From Pseudomonas sp. v388 (GTDB lineage Bacteria > Pseudomonadota > Gammaproteobacteria > Pseudomonadales > Pseudomonadaceae), in the NCBI RefSeq assembly GCF_003935425.1, contig NZ_RHQN01000003.1, positions 434,001-498,000 of the forward strand: a stretch of 64,000 nt of DNA, read 5' to 3'. The position numbers were made by a program, and so were the translations under genes. The stretch's first letter is position 1; each line of letters begins with the position of its first letter. This document shows, in pieces, positions 16,301 to 24,256 of the stretch. Under the pieces are notes generated by a model that had not been told where the DNA came from, ran no database searches, and saw nothing but the letters and a program-made list of their open reading frames with translations.

Positions 16301-16414
16301 CTGGTCAGCCAGATGCTGACGCTGTTCACCACGCCGGTGATCTACCTGCAGCTGGAGCGCGTGTTCCATCGTCGTCAGCCGACGCCCGCGCCGCCGCGGG
16401 CCATTCATTCCTGA
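13313..16414 (+). CDS. RND multidrug efflux permease (MdtB/MdtC type)
   Basis: Proton-driven inner-membrane pump of the HAE1 family, 1033 residues, with the twelve-helix layout and two large periplasmic loops. It shows DHPVATLLLTVALVLLG (helix 1), the paired aspartates of helix 4 in VGFVVDDAIVVVENI that carry protons, and the second-half IVKKNGILLVDFALE. The repertoire of substrates cannot be read. It forms an operon with the adaptor upstream (4-base overlap), and the response regulator starts 10 bases after its stop, so pump and two-component system are probably co-transcribed. Confidence 0.9.
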   Translation: MKGQGSVSAWCIDHPVATLLLTVALVLLGVIAFPRLPIAPLPEAEFPTIQINAQLPGASPETMASSVATPLEVQFSAIPGMTQMTSTSALGSTNLILQFALSKSIDTAAQEVQAAINTAAGRLPADMPNLPTWRKVNPADSPVLILSVSSSLMPGTELSDVTETILARQLSQVQGVGQVAITGQQRPAIRVQAAPEKLAALGLTLADIRVAVQQTSLNLAKGALYGKDSISTLSSNDQLFKPADYAQLIVSYKDGAPVYLKDVARVVYGSENAYVKAWSGDQQGVNIAIFRQPGANIVETVDRIQRELPRLQEMLPAAVDISVLNDRTRTIRASLHEVELTLGIAVLLVVAVMAVFLRQLSATLIVSAVLGVSLVASFAMMYVLGFSLNNLTLVAIVVAVGFVVDDAIVVVENIHRHLEAGQGMREAAIKGSGEIGFTVVSISFSLVAAFIPLLFMGGVVGRLFKEFALTATATIMISVVVSLTLAPTLAALFMRAPRHGQHSKPGFGERLLAAYERGLRKALAHQRLTMGVFFLTLLLSVAGYVFIPKGFFPIQDTAFAAGTTEAAADISYTDMVEKHLQLAKIVGADPAVLAFSHSVGVSGSNQTIANGRFWISLKPRSERDVSASEFIDRLRPKLAKVPGIVLYLRAGQDINLSSGPSRSQYQYVLKSNDGALLNTWTQRLTDKLRENTAFRDLSNDLQLGGSVTHIDIDRSAAARFGLTTADVDQALYDAFGQRQISEFQTEVNQYKVILELDARQRGRAESLNYFYLRSPLTNEMVPLSALAKVSAPRMGPLSIAHDGMFPAANLSFNLASGVALGDAVRMLDQAKNDIGMPASIIGNFQGAAQAFQSSLANQPWLILAALVAVYIILGVLYESFVHPLTIISTLPSAGIGALLLLWIMGQDFSIMALIGVVLLIGIVKKNGILLVDFALEAQRDQGLTPQEAIYEACMTRFRPIIMTTLAALLGALPLMLGFGVGAELRQPLGIAVVGGLLVSQMLTLFTTPVIYLQLERVFHRRQPTPAPPRAIHS

Positions 16415-16424
16415 GAGCCGTCTC

Positions 16425-17102
16425 ATGCGCGTGCTGATTATCGAAGACGAAGAAAAGACCGCCGCTTACCTGCACCGCGGCCTCACCGAACAGGGTTACA
16501 GCGTCGACGTCGCCCGCGACGGCGTCGAAGGCCTGCACCTGGCACTGGAGAACGAATATGCGGTGATCATCCTCGACGTGATGCTGCCGCAGCTGGACGG
16601 ATTCGGTGTCCTGCGCGGCCTGCGTGCGCGCAAGCAGACGCCGGTGATCATGCTGACCGCCCGTGAACAGGTCGATGACCGCATTCGCGGCCTGCGCGAA
16701 GGGGCCGACGATTACCTGGGCAAGCCGTTCTCGTTCCTTGAACTGGTCGCCCGCCTGCAAGCCCTGACCCGTCGCAGCGGTGGTCACGAACCGGTGCAGA
16801 TCAGCATTGCCGATCTGTGGATCGACCTGATCAGCCGCAAGGCGACCCGCGCCAACGCCCGCCTGGAACTGACCGCCAAGGAGTTTTCCCTGCTCAGCGT
16901 GCTGGCCCGGCGCCAGGGCGAGATCCTGTCCAAGACATCCATCGCCGAAATGGTCTGGGACATCAACTTCGACAGCGACGCCAACGTGGTGGAAGTCGCC
17001 ATCAAGCGTCTGCGCGCCAAGCTTGACGGCCCCCACGAACATAAGCTGCTGCACACCATCCGAGGCATGGGTTATGTGCTGGAAGATCGCAGTGCGCACT
17101 GA
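16425..17102 (+). CDS. OmpR-family response regulator
   Basis: A 225-residue two-domain regulator. The receiver has acidic residues in IIEDEEK, phospho-acceptor Asp51 in VIILDVMLPQLDGF, and Lys in GKPFSFLEL. The C-terminal winged helix ends IRGMGYVLEDR. It is closest in feel to CusR/CopR-type regulators that sit beside RND pumps. The kinase gene starts inside its 3' end. It likely controls the efflux genes immediately upstream; the inducing signal is unknown. Confidence 0.9.
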   Translation: MRVLIIEDEEKTAAYLHRGLTEQGYSVDVARDGVEGLHLALENEYAVIILDVMLPQLDGFGVLRGLRARKQTPVIMLTAREQVDDRIRGLREGADDYLGKPFSFLELVARLQALTRRSGGHEPVQISIADLWIDLISRKATRANARLELTAKEFSLLSVLARRQGEILSKTSIAEMVWDINFDSDANVVEVAIKRLRAKLDGPHEHKLLHTIRGMGYVLEDRSAH

Positions 17103-18456
17103 TTCCATCGCCCTGCGCCTGAGCGGGCTGTTCGCGCTGGTCGCCCTGGCGGTGTTCGTGCTGATCGGCTGGGCGTTGTACCTGCAGGTAGACAAGCGTC
17201 TGGACCTGCTGCCCCGCGCCGAGGTGGATGCGCGCTACAGCGTGCTGGAATCGGCGGTCAACCGTTACGGCAACCCGGAGCACTGGCGCCGGATCAAGTC
17301 CAAGCTGGCGCTGCTGGAACAGGAAGATAAACGCGTGCGTTTCTGGGTGGTCAGCAGCGACCCGGACTACGAATTCGGCGAACCGGATCAGGCGATCCGT
17401 CGTTTCGCCGAAGGCCCGCTGGGCATGCGCGACCTGACCCTGCCCGACCACCCGTTCAGCTTCAAGGTGCTGGTCAGCGAATTCGCCGCCAAGGAACAAC
17501 GCCCGGCCCTACGTTTTCTCACCGCCATCGACACCGGCCCCTTCTGGCACACCCAGCACTCGCTGCTGATCGCACTGATCAGCCTGGCCTGTATCGGCGT
17601 GGTGCTGGCTTCGGTGCTCGGTTACTGGGTGGCGCGCATCGGCCTGCGCCCGCTGGCCAGTTTGTCGCTGGAGGCGCGCAAGCTCACCCCGCCGCGCCTG
17701 TCCGGCCGCCTGCAACTGTCGCCGCTGCCGCCGGAACTGGAGCACTTCGTGACCTCCTTCAATTCCACGCTGGAGCGGGTCGAGCAAGCCTACTCGCGGC
17801 TCGAATCGTTCAACGCCGATGTGGCCCATGAACTGCGTTCGCCGTTGACCAATCTCATCGGCCAGACACAGGTGGCACTGACCCGCGGGCGCTCGGCCGA
17901 GCATTATTTCGAGGTGCTGCAATCAAACCTCGAAGAGCTGGAGCGGCTGCGTTCGATCATCAATGACATGCTGTTCCTGGCCAGCGCCGATCAGGGCAGC
18001 CGGGCAACCGAACTGACGTGCGTGTCGCTGGCCGAAGAAGTTGCCACCACGCTGGACTATCTGGATTTCATCCTTGAAGACGCGCAAGTCCAGGTGCGGG
18101 TACAGGGCGATGCCAGCGTCCCCATCGACAAGGCGCATCTGCGCCGGGCGCTGATCAACCTGCTGCATAACGCGGTGCAGCATACCGATGCGGGCCAGGT
18201 CATCGAGGTGGACATCCGCGACGACGGCGAGCGGGTCAGCATCAGCGTCGCCAACCCCGGTACGCAGATCGCGCAGGACCACCTGCCACGGCTGTTCGAG
18301 CGCTTCTATCGGGTCGACGCATCGCGCAGCAACAGCGGCGCCAATCACGGGCTGGGGCTGGCCATCGTCAAGGCGATTGCGCTGATGCACGGCGGCACGG
18401 TGTTCGTGCACAGCCGGCAGGGCATCAACACCTTTGGTATCAATCTGCCGCGCTGA
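17092..18456 (+). CDS. Sensor histidine kinase, partner of the OmpR-type regulator
   Basis: A 454-residue inner-membrane kinase. It has helix 1 (ALRLSGLFALVALAVFVLIGW), a periplasmic sensor of about 130 residues, helix 2 (SLLIALISLACIGVVLAS), a HAMP linker, a HisKA box with His246 in DVAHELRSPLTNL and an HATPase domain (HNAVQHT, FERFYRVD, GLGLAIVK). I chose the GTG at 17092, which has GGAAG 7 bases upstream and overlaps the regulator by 11 bases; the in-frame ATG at 17023 would bury 23 codons in the regulator gene. It resembles CusS-type kinases, but no metal-binding signature is evident. Confidence 0.87.
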   Translation: MRTDSIALRLSGLFALVALAVFVLIGWALYLQVDKRLDLLPRAEVDARYSVLESAVNRYGNPEHWRRIKSKLALLEQEDKRVRFWVVSSDPDYEFGEPDQAIRRFAEGPLGMRDLTLPDHPFSFKVLVSEFAAKEQRPALRFLTAIDTGPFWHTQHSLLIALISLACIGVVLASVLGYWVARIGLRPLASLSLEARKLTPPRLSGRLQLSPLPPELEHFVTSFNSTLERVEQAYSRLESFNADVAHELRSPLTNLIGQTQVALTRGRSAEHYFEVLQSNLEELERLRSIINDMLFLASADQGSRATELTCVSLAEEVATTLDYLDFILEDAQVQVRVQGDASVPIDKAHLRRALINLLHNAVQHTDAGQVIEVDIRDDGERVSISVANPGTQIAQDHLPRLFERFYRVDASRSNSGANHGLGLAIVKAIALMHGGTVFVHSRQGINTFGINLPR

Positions 18457-18470
18457 ATCGGCAAGATGTG

Positions 18471-18500
18471 ATATATAGCTCGCGCCACATTTGTCCTGCG
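18471..18500 (+). promoter_or_regulatory. Diverged copy of the TATATATAG element before the diguanylate cyclase
   Basis: ATATATAGCT at 18471-18480 is followed by CGCGCCACATTTGTCCTGCG. It aligns with the duplicated element near 2.3 kb: identical ATATATAGCT, then GCG.CAC, TTTGTC and GC in the same order. It lies 15 bases after the kinase stop and 16 before the cyclase start, so it may hold the promoter or operator of that gene. Confidence 0.4.
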
Positions 18501-18515
18501 GGTAGACCCCACACA

Positions 18516-20024
18516 ATGACCTCCCCTGCTGCCAAGCACGCGGCCGGCTCGAAGATGACCCGCCCGGAAATCCTGCTGATTCTCGGCAGCTCGTTGTCGG
18601 TGCTGGCGATCCTGTGCATCGTCGCCTGGCTGCTGGTGCGCGAGCGGGCCGACGCGTCGCTGACCGCCACCCGCAACGCTTCCAACCTCGTGCAACTGAT
18701 CACCGCCGACGTGTTGCGCAACGCCGAACTCTACGATTCGTCGCTGATCAGCATGATCAAGGCCTGGGAACGTCCGGACGTGGCGAAGCTGGCGCCCGAA
18801 ATCCAGCAGTACATCTATTTCGACCGTTTTACCGCAGCCCCTTACAAGGGCGACCTGGTATTGCTCGACCAGCAAGGCGCCATCGCCGTCGATTCGCTGT
18901 CGGTCACACCTCGCCAGGACAATTTTTCCGACCGCGGCTATTTCCAGGAGCACCGTGCCAACCCTTCGCTCGGGCTGTATGTCAGTGGGCCTTACAAGGC
19001 TCGCTGGGGCTACAAGGACTGGTGCATCAATTTCAGCCGGCGCCTCACCGGCCCGGATGGCGAGTTTCGCGGCATCGTCAGCGCCGCCATGCGCCTGGTG
19101 TACTTCAAGCAGTTGTTCACCGGCCAGGTGCTGGGCAAGGACAGCGGCATAGCGCTGGTCAACACCGACGGCATTCTGGTGGTGCGGTATCCGGACATTT
19201 CTGGCCAGGACCTGACCGGCAAGGACTACGCCCAGATCCCCAACTTCCAGCGCATTCTGCGTGAAGGCACAGGCAGCTTCACGGCCTTCTCCAGCCAGTT
19301 CAACGCAGACCGGTTCTTTACCTTTTCGCGGGTCGGGGATTTGCCTTTGATCATCGTCCTGGGCCAGTCGACGCGAGAGGTCTACGCGGTCTGGAATCGC
19401 AATGCCCTGCTGGTAGGCGGCGCGACCGGCGCCTTGTGCCTCGGGATTCTCTGGCTGACGCTGTTGCTGTGCCGGGAACTGCGCCTGCGCCACCGTGCCG
19501 AAACCGAACTGGCGAAACTGGCCGCCACCGACGGCCTGACCGAACTGCCCAACCGGCGCCAGCTCGACGAGGCCATGGACACCGAGTGGGCACGGGCACG
19601 GCGCTCGGGCAAGCCATTGTCGCTGCTGATGGTGGACGTCGATCACTTCAAGGCCTTCAACGAGCAGCACGGCCATGCGGGCGGCGACGAGGCGTTGCGC
19701 AAAGTAGCGCGCACCATCTCAGAGAACATCCGCCGTCCCGGTGATTTCGCTGCGCGTTATGGCGGTGAAGAATTCGTGGTGGTATTGCCGGAAACCGACC
19801 TGCCGGGCGCCATGGCCCGTGCCGAAGTCATTCGCCGCGCCGTCGAAGCCATGCCCGTGTTCGATAACGCTACAAGGCCGATCACCGTGAGCATCGGCGT
19901 CGCCTCGTTATCAGTATTGCCGGGCCACAAACTGGAGGCGTTTTTCGGTCAGGCCGACAAGGCGCTGTATCAAGCCAAGAACAACGGCCGCAATCGGGTG
20001 GAGCATCGGGTCATTCGGCTGTAG
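18516..20024 (+). CDS. Membrane diguanylate cyclase with Cache-type sensor
   Basis: Makes cyclic-di-GMP from two GTP. The 502-residue protein has a short cytoplasmic start, helix 1 (LLILGSSLSVLAILCIVAWLL), a periplasmic dCache-like sensor of about 260 residues (DNFSDRGYFQEHRA), helix 2 (ALLVGGATGALCLGILWLTLL) and a GGDEF domain. The active-site motif is GGEEF (416-420) and the inhibitory site RPGD (407-410) is present five residues before it, so the enzyme should be active and product-inhibited. I used the ATG at 18516; a second ATG at 18555 is possible. It sits behind the kinase gene with its own upstream element. Confidence 0.88.
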   Translation: MTSPAAKHAAGSKMTRPEILLILGSSLSVLAILCIVAWLLVRERADASLTATRNASNLVQLITADVLRNAELYDSSLISMIKAWERPDVAKLAPEIQQYIYFDRFTAAPYKGDLVLLDQQGAIAVDSLSVTPRQDNFSDRGYFQEHRANPSLGLYVSGPYKARWGYKDWCINFSRRLTGPDGEFRGIVSAAMRLVYFKQLFTGQVLGKDSGIALVNTDGILVVRYPDISGQDLTGKDYAQIPNFQRILREGTGSFTAFSSQFNADRFFTFSRVGDLPLIIVLGQSTREVYAVWNRNALLVGGATGALCLGILWLTLLLCRELRLRHRAETELAKLAATDGLTELPNRRQLDEAMDTEWARARRSGKPLSLLMVDVDHFKAFNEQHGHAGGDEALRKVARTISENIRRPGDFAARYGGEEFVVVLPETDLPGAMARAEVIRRAVEAMPVFDNATRPITVSIGVASLSVLPGHKLEAFFGQADKALYQAKNNGRNRVEHRVIRL

Positions 20025-20053
20025 CCAAAAACACAGTAGGACTCGGCAGACGC

Positions 20054-20081
20054 AAAAACGCCAGGCAAGCCTGGCGTTTTT
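20054..20081. terminator. Bidirectional terminator
   Basis: AAAACGCCAGG CAAG CCTGGCGTTTT, an 11-base perfect stem with A/T tails on both sides, between the convergent cyclase gene and the DUF2383 gene. Confidence 0.88.
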
Positions 20082-20101
20082 GTTGGAGCGCGGTCGGTCG
20101 A

Positions 20102-20572
20102 TTACGACTGACGCCGTACCTGGTCACGCAGCGCCTTGACTTGGTCATGGTTACGCTGAGTACCTTCCAGCTGCTTCTGGATCAGGCCGATAACGTTGGC
20201 CGGCAGCGCTTTCTCGGTCGCCTTTTGCAGGGCTTCCTTGTAAGCCTTCAGCGCCACGTCTTCGCCACGCTCAACTTCGTTGAGGATCGCTTCATCGCTC
20301 TTGCCGGTGACCAGGGATTTAAGGTCAACCCAAGCGCGGTGCAGAGAGCCGGAGACGCTGGAAGAGGTTTCCGGATCGCCGCCCAGAGTGCGAACTTCCG
20401 CCTGCAGTTCGGAGACTGCCTTGGCGCAATCTTGAGCACGAGACAGGAAGAACGACTTCAGTTGTGGGTTCTTGAGGTCTTCAGCGCTGGTTTCAAAACC
20501 TTTCTGACCGTCCTTGCTGGTTTCGATCAGGTCGTTCAACAGGTCGATCGATTCTTTATTGATATCAGTCAT
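20102..20572 (-). CDS. PA2169-family four-helix-bundle protein (DUF2383)
   Basis: A 156-residue soluble, nearly all-helical protein (TDINKESIDLLNDLIETSKDGQKGFE). It matches the ferritin-like PA2169/DUF2383 family common in Pseudomonas, which has no settled biochemical role and is often linked to stress or stationary phase. Charged residues dominate and no signal peptide is seen. It is monocistronic, facing the cyclase gene across a shared terminator. Confidence 0.8.
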   Translation of the reverse strand: MTDINKESIDLLNDLIETSKDGQKGFETSAEDLKNPQLKSFFLSRAQDCAKAVSELQAEVRTLGGDPETSSSVSGSLHRAWVDLKSLVTGKSDEAILNEVERGEDVALKAYKEALQKATEKALPANVIGLIQKQLEGTQRNHDQVKALRDQVRRQS

Positions 20573-20791
20573 CGTGAATATCCTCTCAGGGCAGTTTAAG
20601 AAAAGTTGTTGCCTGTCTAGGTAATTGCAGTGACTGTGCCAGCTTTTTCCGATTTATCTTTTCCTTTTATATCAATAACTTAACGATGTTTTCACATCTC
20701 TTCATCGTTCGTTCTGCATGAACTGTCGTTTTGCCCTCATGCAGAATGCATGTATGGTCGCTGCGTCTGAATCCACCGCTGCGTATCAACC

Positions 20792-21028
20792 ATGAATCCC
20801 GAAAAACTGAAGCTGCTGGTTACCCGCGAAATGCCGTTCGGCAAGTACAAAGGACGCCTGATCGCAGACCTGCCCGGCCATTACCTGAACTGGTTTGCAC
20901 GCGAGGGTTTTCCGCAAGGCGAACTGGGCGGGTTGCTGGCGCTGATGCAGGAGATTGATCACAACGGCTTGAGCGCACTGCTCGACCCGCTGCGCACACG
21001 GCCGCGTCAGGCATACAAGGATCGCTGA
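20792..21028 (+). CDS. DUF3820 family protein
   Basis: A 78-residue protein with the family core MPFGKYKGRLIADLPGHYLNWFAREGFPQG. Pfam calls the family a putative quorum-sensing-regulated virulence factor, but the biochemical activity is unknown. The GKYKG and W-F-A/K pattern is well conserved here. It is a single gene convergent with eda. Confidence 0.78.
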   Translation: MNPEKLKLLVTREMPFGKYKGRLIADLPGHYLNWFAREGFPQGELGGLLALMQEIDHNGLSALLDPLRTRPRQAYKDR

Positions 21029-21177
21029 AGCGGGAGAACGGCCCGAGAAGAAAAAACACGATGCTCCGGACCAGGGAGCACCGTAAAGGACAAACAACCA
21101 ACAACAACTTCTTTGAAACACCTGCGGCGGGCGCCGCAGGCTGCTTGTTCAGGAAAACGCTTTCACCCGACTGATGT
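21029..21177. other. DUF3820-eda intergenic region with two hairpins and a CA-rich tract
   Basis: Between the convergent genes lie a hairpin TGCTCC GGACCAG GGAGCA (21062-21080) with GGA in its loop, an AGGA, the A/C-rich run ACAAACAACCAACAACAAC (21090-21108) and a GC-rich hairpin CCTGCGGCG GG CGCCGCAGG (21121-21140). The last could end transcripts from either side although it lacks a strong T run. The combination resembles a 3'-UTR or small RNA able to bind RsmA or Hfq/Crc. Confidence 0.35.
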
Positions 21178-21852
21178 TCAGTCGAACAACGCCATGGCTT
21201 GTGCCGTGGCTTCCTGGATACGACCCCAATCGCCGTTCTTGACCCAGGCGTTGTCGATCATCCAGGTGCCGCCCACGCACATGACGTTGGGCAGTGCCAT
21301 GTAGCTGCGCAGGTTCTGTTCGTTGACGCCGCCGGTAGGACAGAACTTCACTTCATTGAACGGCCCGCCCAATGCCTTGAGCGCCGCCACGCCGCCGCTG
21401 ATCTCGGCCGGGAACAGCTTGAAGCGGCGGTAACCCATGCCGTAACCGATCATGATCTCCGAGGCGCTGCTGATCCCTGGCAACAACGGCAGCGGACTGG
21501 CAAGCGCCGCTTCCAGCAGGTCATGGGTGCTGCCGGGCGTGACGATGAACTGCGCACCGGCCGCTTGCGCATCGGCCAGCATCTTGCGGTCCAGGATGGT
21601 ACCGGCACCGACACACAGCTCCGGGCGCTGCTCGCGCAGGATGCGGATGGCGCTCAGGCCGAATTCGGAGCGCAAGGTGACTTCCAGCGCGGTCAGGCCG
21701 CCGGCTGCCAGTGCATCGGCCAGCGGCAGCACGTCCTCATCACGCAGGATGGTGATGACCGGCAGGATCCTGGCCTTGGCGCAGAGCTCGTCGATCTGGG
21801 CAATCTTGTTCGCCATGCTGCTCTGCGGCTGATTATTTTCATGTTGGGTCAT
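21178..21852 (-). CDS. eda: KDPG aldolase (2-keto-3-deoxy-6-phosphogluconate aldolase)
   Basis: Last enzyme of the Entner-Doudoroff pathway: cleaves KDPG into pyruvate and glyceraldehyde-3-phosphate. The 224-residue protein has the class I aldolase pattern: PVITILRDEDVLPLADAL, EVTLRSEFGLSAIRIL, GAGTI, PGSTHDLL, the Schiff-base lysine in RFKLFPAE, and FCPTGGV. I used the ATG at 21852 (AAAGGA upstream) which starts MTQHENN like Pseudomonas Eda proteins. It ends the zwf-pgl-eda operon, 17 bases after the pgl stop. Confidence 0.95.
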   Translation of the reverse strand: MTQHENNQPQSSMANKIAQIDELCAKARILPVITILRDEDVLPLADALAAGGLTALEVTLRSEFGLSAIRILREQRPELCVGAGTILDRKMLADAQAAGAQFIVTPGSTHDLLEAALASPLPLLPGISSASEIMIGYGMGYRRFKLFPAEISGGVAALKALGGPFNEVKFCPTGGVNEQNLRSYMALPNVMCVGGTWMIDNAWVKNGDWGRIQEATAQAMALFD

Positions 21853-21869
21853 GGCGGCGGTTCCTTTGC

Positions 21870-22583
21870 TTATGGGCACCAGTAGATCTCTAGGGTCGAA
21901 TCAAGAAAGGCACGGACCGGCATTTGGGCGATGTCATCGCCGCCCAGCGCGGCGCGCAAGGTATCGAGTTTGGCCTGGCCGGAAACCGACAGGATCGGAA
22001 AGCGCGCCGATGCCAGCAGCTGGCGCGTCATGGTCAGGCGCTGATGCGGCACGCTTGGCGCCAGCATCGGCAGGCAACGGCGTTCGCTGTTCAGGTCCAG
22101 CGCTTCGCTCAGGTTCGGGCTGTCGGGAAACAGCGAGGCAGTGTGACCGTCGTCGCCCATGCCCAGAATCAGCACATCGATAGGCGGCAGCTCGGCCAGC
22201 ACCCGATCAGCCACTTGTGCGGCTTCTTCCAGGCTCGGCGCGACGTTGTACAGCCCTACAAAACGGGCTTCGGCGGCTGGCCCCTGCAACAGATGGCGCC
22301 GCAACAGGCCGGCATTGCTGTCGGCATGTTCGATGGGCACCCAGCGCTCGTCCGCCAGGCTGATCACCACGCGGGACCAGTCCAGCGGCTGCCTGGCCAG
22401 ACCTTCGAAAAACGCCACCGGGCTGCGGCCGCCGGACACCACCAGGGTGGCGGTGCCGTTGGCCTCGATGGCCGACTTCAGACGCGTGGCCACGTTGGCA
22501 GCCAGCGCCTCGGCCAGTTGCTGCGGATTATCGAACGTATGAGCTGCCAGCCCTGCGGGCAGCTCAAGATCACATATCGCCAT
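21870..22583 (-). CDS. pgl: 6-phosphogluconolactonase
   Basis: Hydrolyses 6-phosphogluconolactone, the product of Zwf, to 6-phosphogluconate. The 237-residue protein belongs to the DevB/NagB-like family: [42 protein letters not shown]. The ATG at 22583 has GGGAG 8 bases upstream and overlaps the zwf 3' end by 14 bases, so translation is coupled. Middle gene of zwf-pgl-eda. Confidence 0.94.
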   Translation of the reverse strand: MAICDLELPAGLAAHTFDNPQQLAEALAANVATRLKSAIEANGTATLVVSGGRSPVAFFEGLARQPLDWSRVVISLADERWVPIEHADSNAGLLRRHLLQGPAAEARFVGLYNVAPSLEEAAQVADRVLAELPPIDVLILGMGDDGHTASLFPDSPNLSEALDLNSERRCLPMLAPSVPHQRLTMTRQLLASARFPILSVSGQAKLDTLRAALGGDDIAQMPVRAFLDSTLEIYWCP

Positions 22584-24039
22584 ACCAGGATCTCCCATCG
22601 CGAGTAATCAGGGCAATGGAGCTCATCGGCCCCCAGGACCCGGCTGCGTAAGGCTTGGGCGCATCGCCCGCCTTCTTCCAGCCGGCGATCAGTTGATCGC
22701 ACCATTGCCACGCGTACTCGATTTCATCTTTACGGACAAACAGGTTCTGATTGCCACGCATGACTTCCAGCAACAACCGCTCGTAGGCGTCGGGAACCCG
22801 AGCGCTGCGGTAGGTGTCGGAAAAATTCAGTTGCAACGGGCCGCTGCGCAGCTGCATGCCTTTGTCCAGGCCCTGATCCTTGGTCATCACCTGCAGGGAA
22901 ATCCCCTCGTCGGGTTGCAGGCGGATGATCAGGCGGTTGCTGATTTGCAGGCGCTGTTCAGGGGCGAAAATGTAGTGCGGCGGCTCTTTGAAGTGGATCA
23001 CGATCTGCGACAGCTTCTGCGGCATGCGCTTGCCGGTGCGCAGGTAGAACGGCGTGCCCGACCAGCGCCAGTTGCGGATGTCGGCGCGCAGCGCCACGAA
23101 GGTTTCGGTGTCGCTCTGGGTGTTGGAATTCTCTTCTTCCAGATAACCCGGCACCGCCTTGCCTTCGCTGTAGCCGGCGGTGTACTGGCCGCGCACCACT
23201 TGGGTGGCGAGTTTTTCCGGCGTGAACGGCGCCAGAGCCTTGAGCACCTTGACCTTCTCGTCCCGGATACTGTCGGCGGACAGGTCGCTGGGCGGGTCCA
23301 TGGCGATCAGACAGAGCAGTTGCAGCAAGTGGTTCTGGATCATGTCCCGCAGCTGGCCGGCCTGGTCGAAGTAGCCCCAACGGCCTTCGATGCCGACCTT
23401 CTCGGCCACGGTGATTTCCACGTGGGAAATGTGATTCTGGTTCCACTGGGTTTCGAACAGGCTGTTGGCAAAGCGCAGGGCGATGAGGTTCTGCACCGTG
23501 TCCTTGCCCAGGTAGTGGTCGATCCGGTAGACGCGGTTTTCCGGGAAGAACTGCGCCACGGCATCGTTGACCCGCTGCGACGAGGCCAGGTCGTGGCCGA
23601 TGGGCTTTTCCAGCACCGCGCGGGTGCGATCGGCCAGGTTGACCGATGCCAGGTTCTCGCAGATTGCGCCATAGACTGAAGCCGGCGTGGCGAAGTAGGC
23701 GATCAGCGTTTGCGCATCACCCACCCGCTCGGCCAGCGCCACGTAGTCCTCGGCCTTGAGGAAATCCACGTGCACGTAGCTCAGGCGAGCCTGGAAGCCT
23801 GCAACGTTGTCGGCTTCCAGCTCGGCCTCGGGAATGAAGCGGCGCATGGACTGTTCGATGTACGCCAGATGCGACTGTTCGTCGCCCGCCTCGCGGGCCA
23901 GGGCAAGAATTTTCGTGTCTTCGTGGAGCAATCCGGCGCGATCTAGCTGATAAAGAGCCGGGAACAGCTTGCGCACTGCCAGATCGCCGAGGGCGCCGAA
24001 CAGGGCAAATGTGCAAGGCTCAACCGTAATCAGAGGCAT
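22570..24039 (-). CDS. zwf: Glucose-6-phosphate 1-dehydrogenase
   Basis: Oxidises glucose-6-phosphate to 6-phosphogluconolactone with NADP+ or NAD+. The 489 residues match the family length. The dinucleotide loop reads [15 protein letters not shown] near the N-terminus, the substrate loop [11 protein letters not shown] and the catalytic [14 protein letters not shown] follow. It is the first gene of the zwf-pgl-eda operon and is transcribed divergently from hexR, with a HexR-type dyad between them. Start at the ATG at 24039; the ribosome site is weak. Confidence 0.96.
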   Translation of the reverse strand: MPLITVEPCTFALFGALGDLAVRKLFPALYQLDRAGLLHEDTKILALAREAGDEQSHLAYIEQSMRRFIPEAELEADNVAGFQARLSYVHVDFLKAEDYVALAERVGDAQTLIAYFATPASVYGAICENLASVNLADRTRAVLEKPIGHDLASSQRVNDAVAQFFPENRVYRIDHYLGKDTVQNLIALRFANSLFETQWNQNHISHVEITVAEKVGIEGRWGYFDQAGQLRDMIQNHLLQLLCLIAMDPPSDLSADSIRDEKVKVLKALAPFTPEKLATQVVRGQYTAGYSEGKAVPGYLEEENSNTQSDTETFVALRADIRNWRWSGTPFYLRTGKRMPQKLSQIVIHFKEPPHYIFAPEQRLQISNRLIIRLQPDEGISLQVMTKDQGLDKGMQLRSGPLQLNFSDTYRSARVPDAYERLLLEVMRGNQNLFVRKDEIEYAWQWCDQLIAGWKKAGDAPKPYAAGSWGPMSSIALITRDGRSWYGDM

Positions 24040-24103
24040 AATGTTGGTTCTTTTATCAAGTTAAGCTACAAATACCTTTTTTAAAGGCGTTACTCAAGGC
24101 CAT

Positions 24104-24121
24104 ATGTAGTAATAACCACAA
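24104..24121. promoter_or_regulatory. HexR-type operator between zwf and hexR
   Basis: ATGTAGTAATAACCACAA is a dyad (ATGTAGT / ACCACAA around AATA, five of seven paired positions) lying 65 bases before zwf and 136 before hexR. HexR of Pseudomonas represses zwf and its own gene from a TTGT/ACAA-type palindrome in this divergent region. The position fits; exact contacts are inferred. Confidence 0.6.
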
Positions 24122-24256
24122 CATTGCCGTGAAAAGCATATTCCAGTGGTGATCAACACAGGCCCTCAGTACGATAGGCCACCTTTGCTACAGGCTAAAG
24201 AGCTAATAAAAGCTTGCGCCCAAACCGTTGGTGAATCTGCCCGACAAGGACTTTGA

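Noticed and set aside
21121-21140. CCTGCGGCG/CGCCGCAGG hairpin as a definite terminator
   Set aside because: The stem is strong but no T run follows on either strand, so I list it only as part of the intergenic region.
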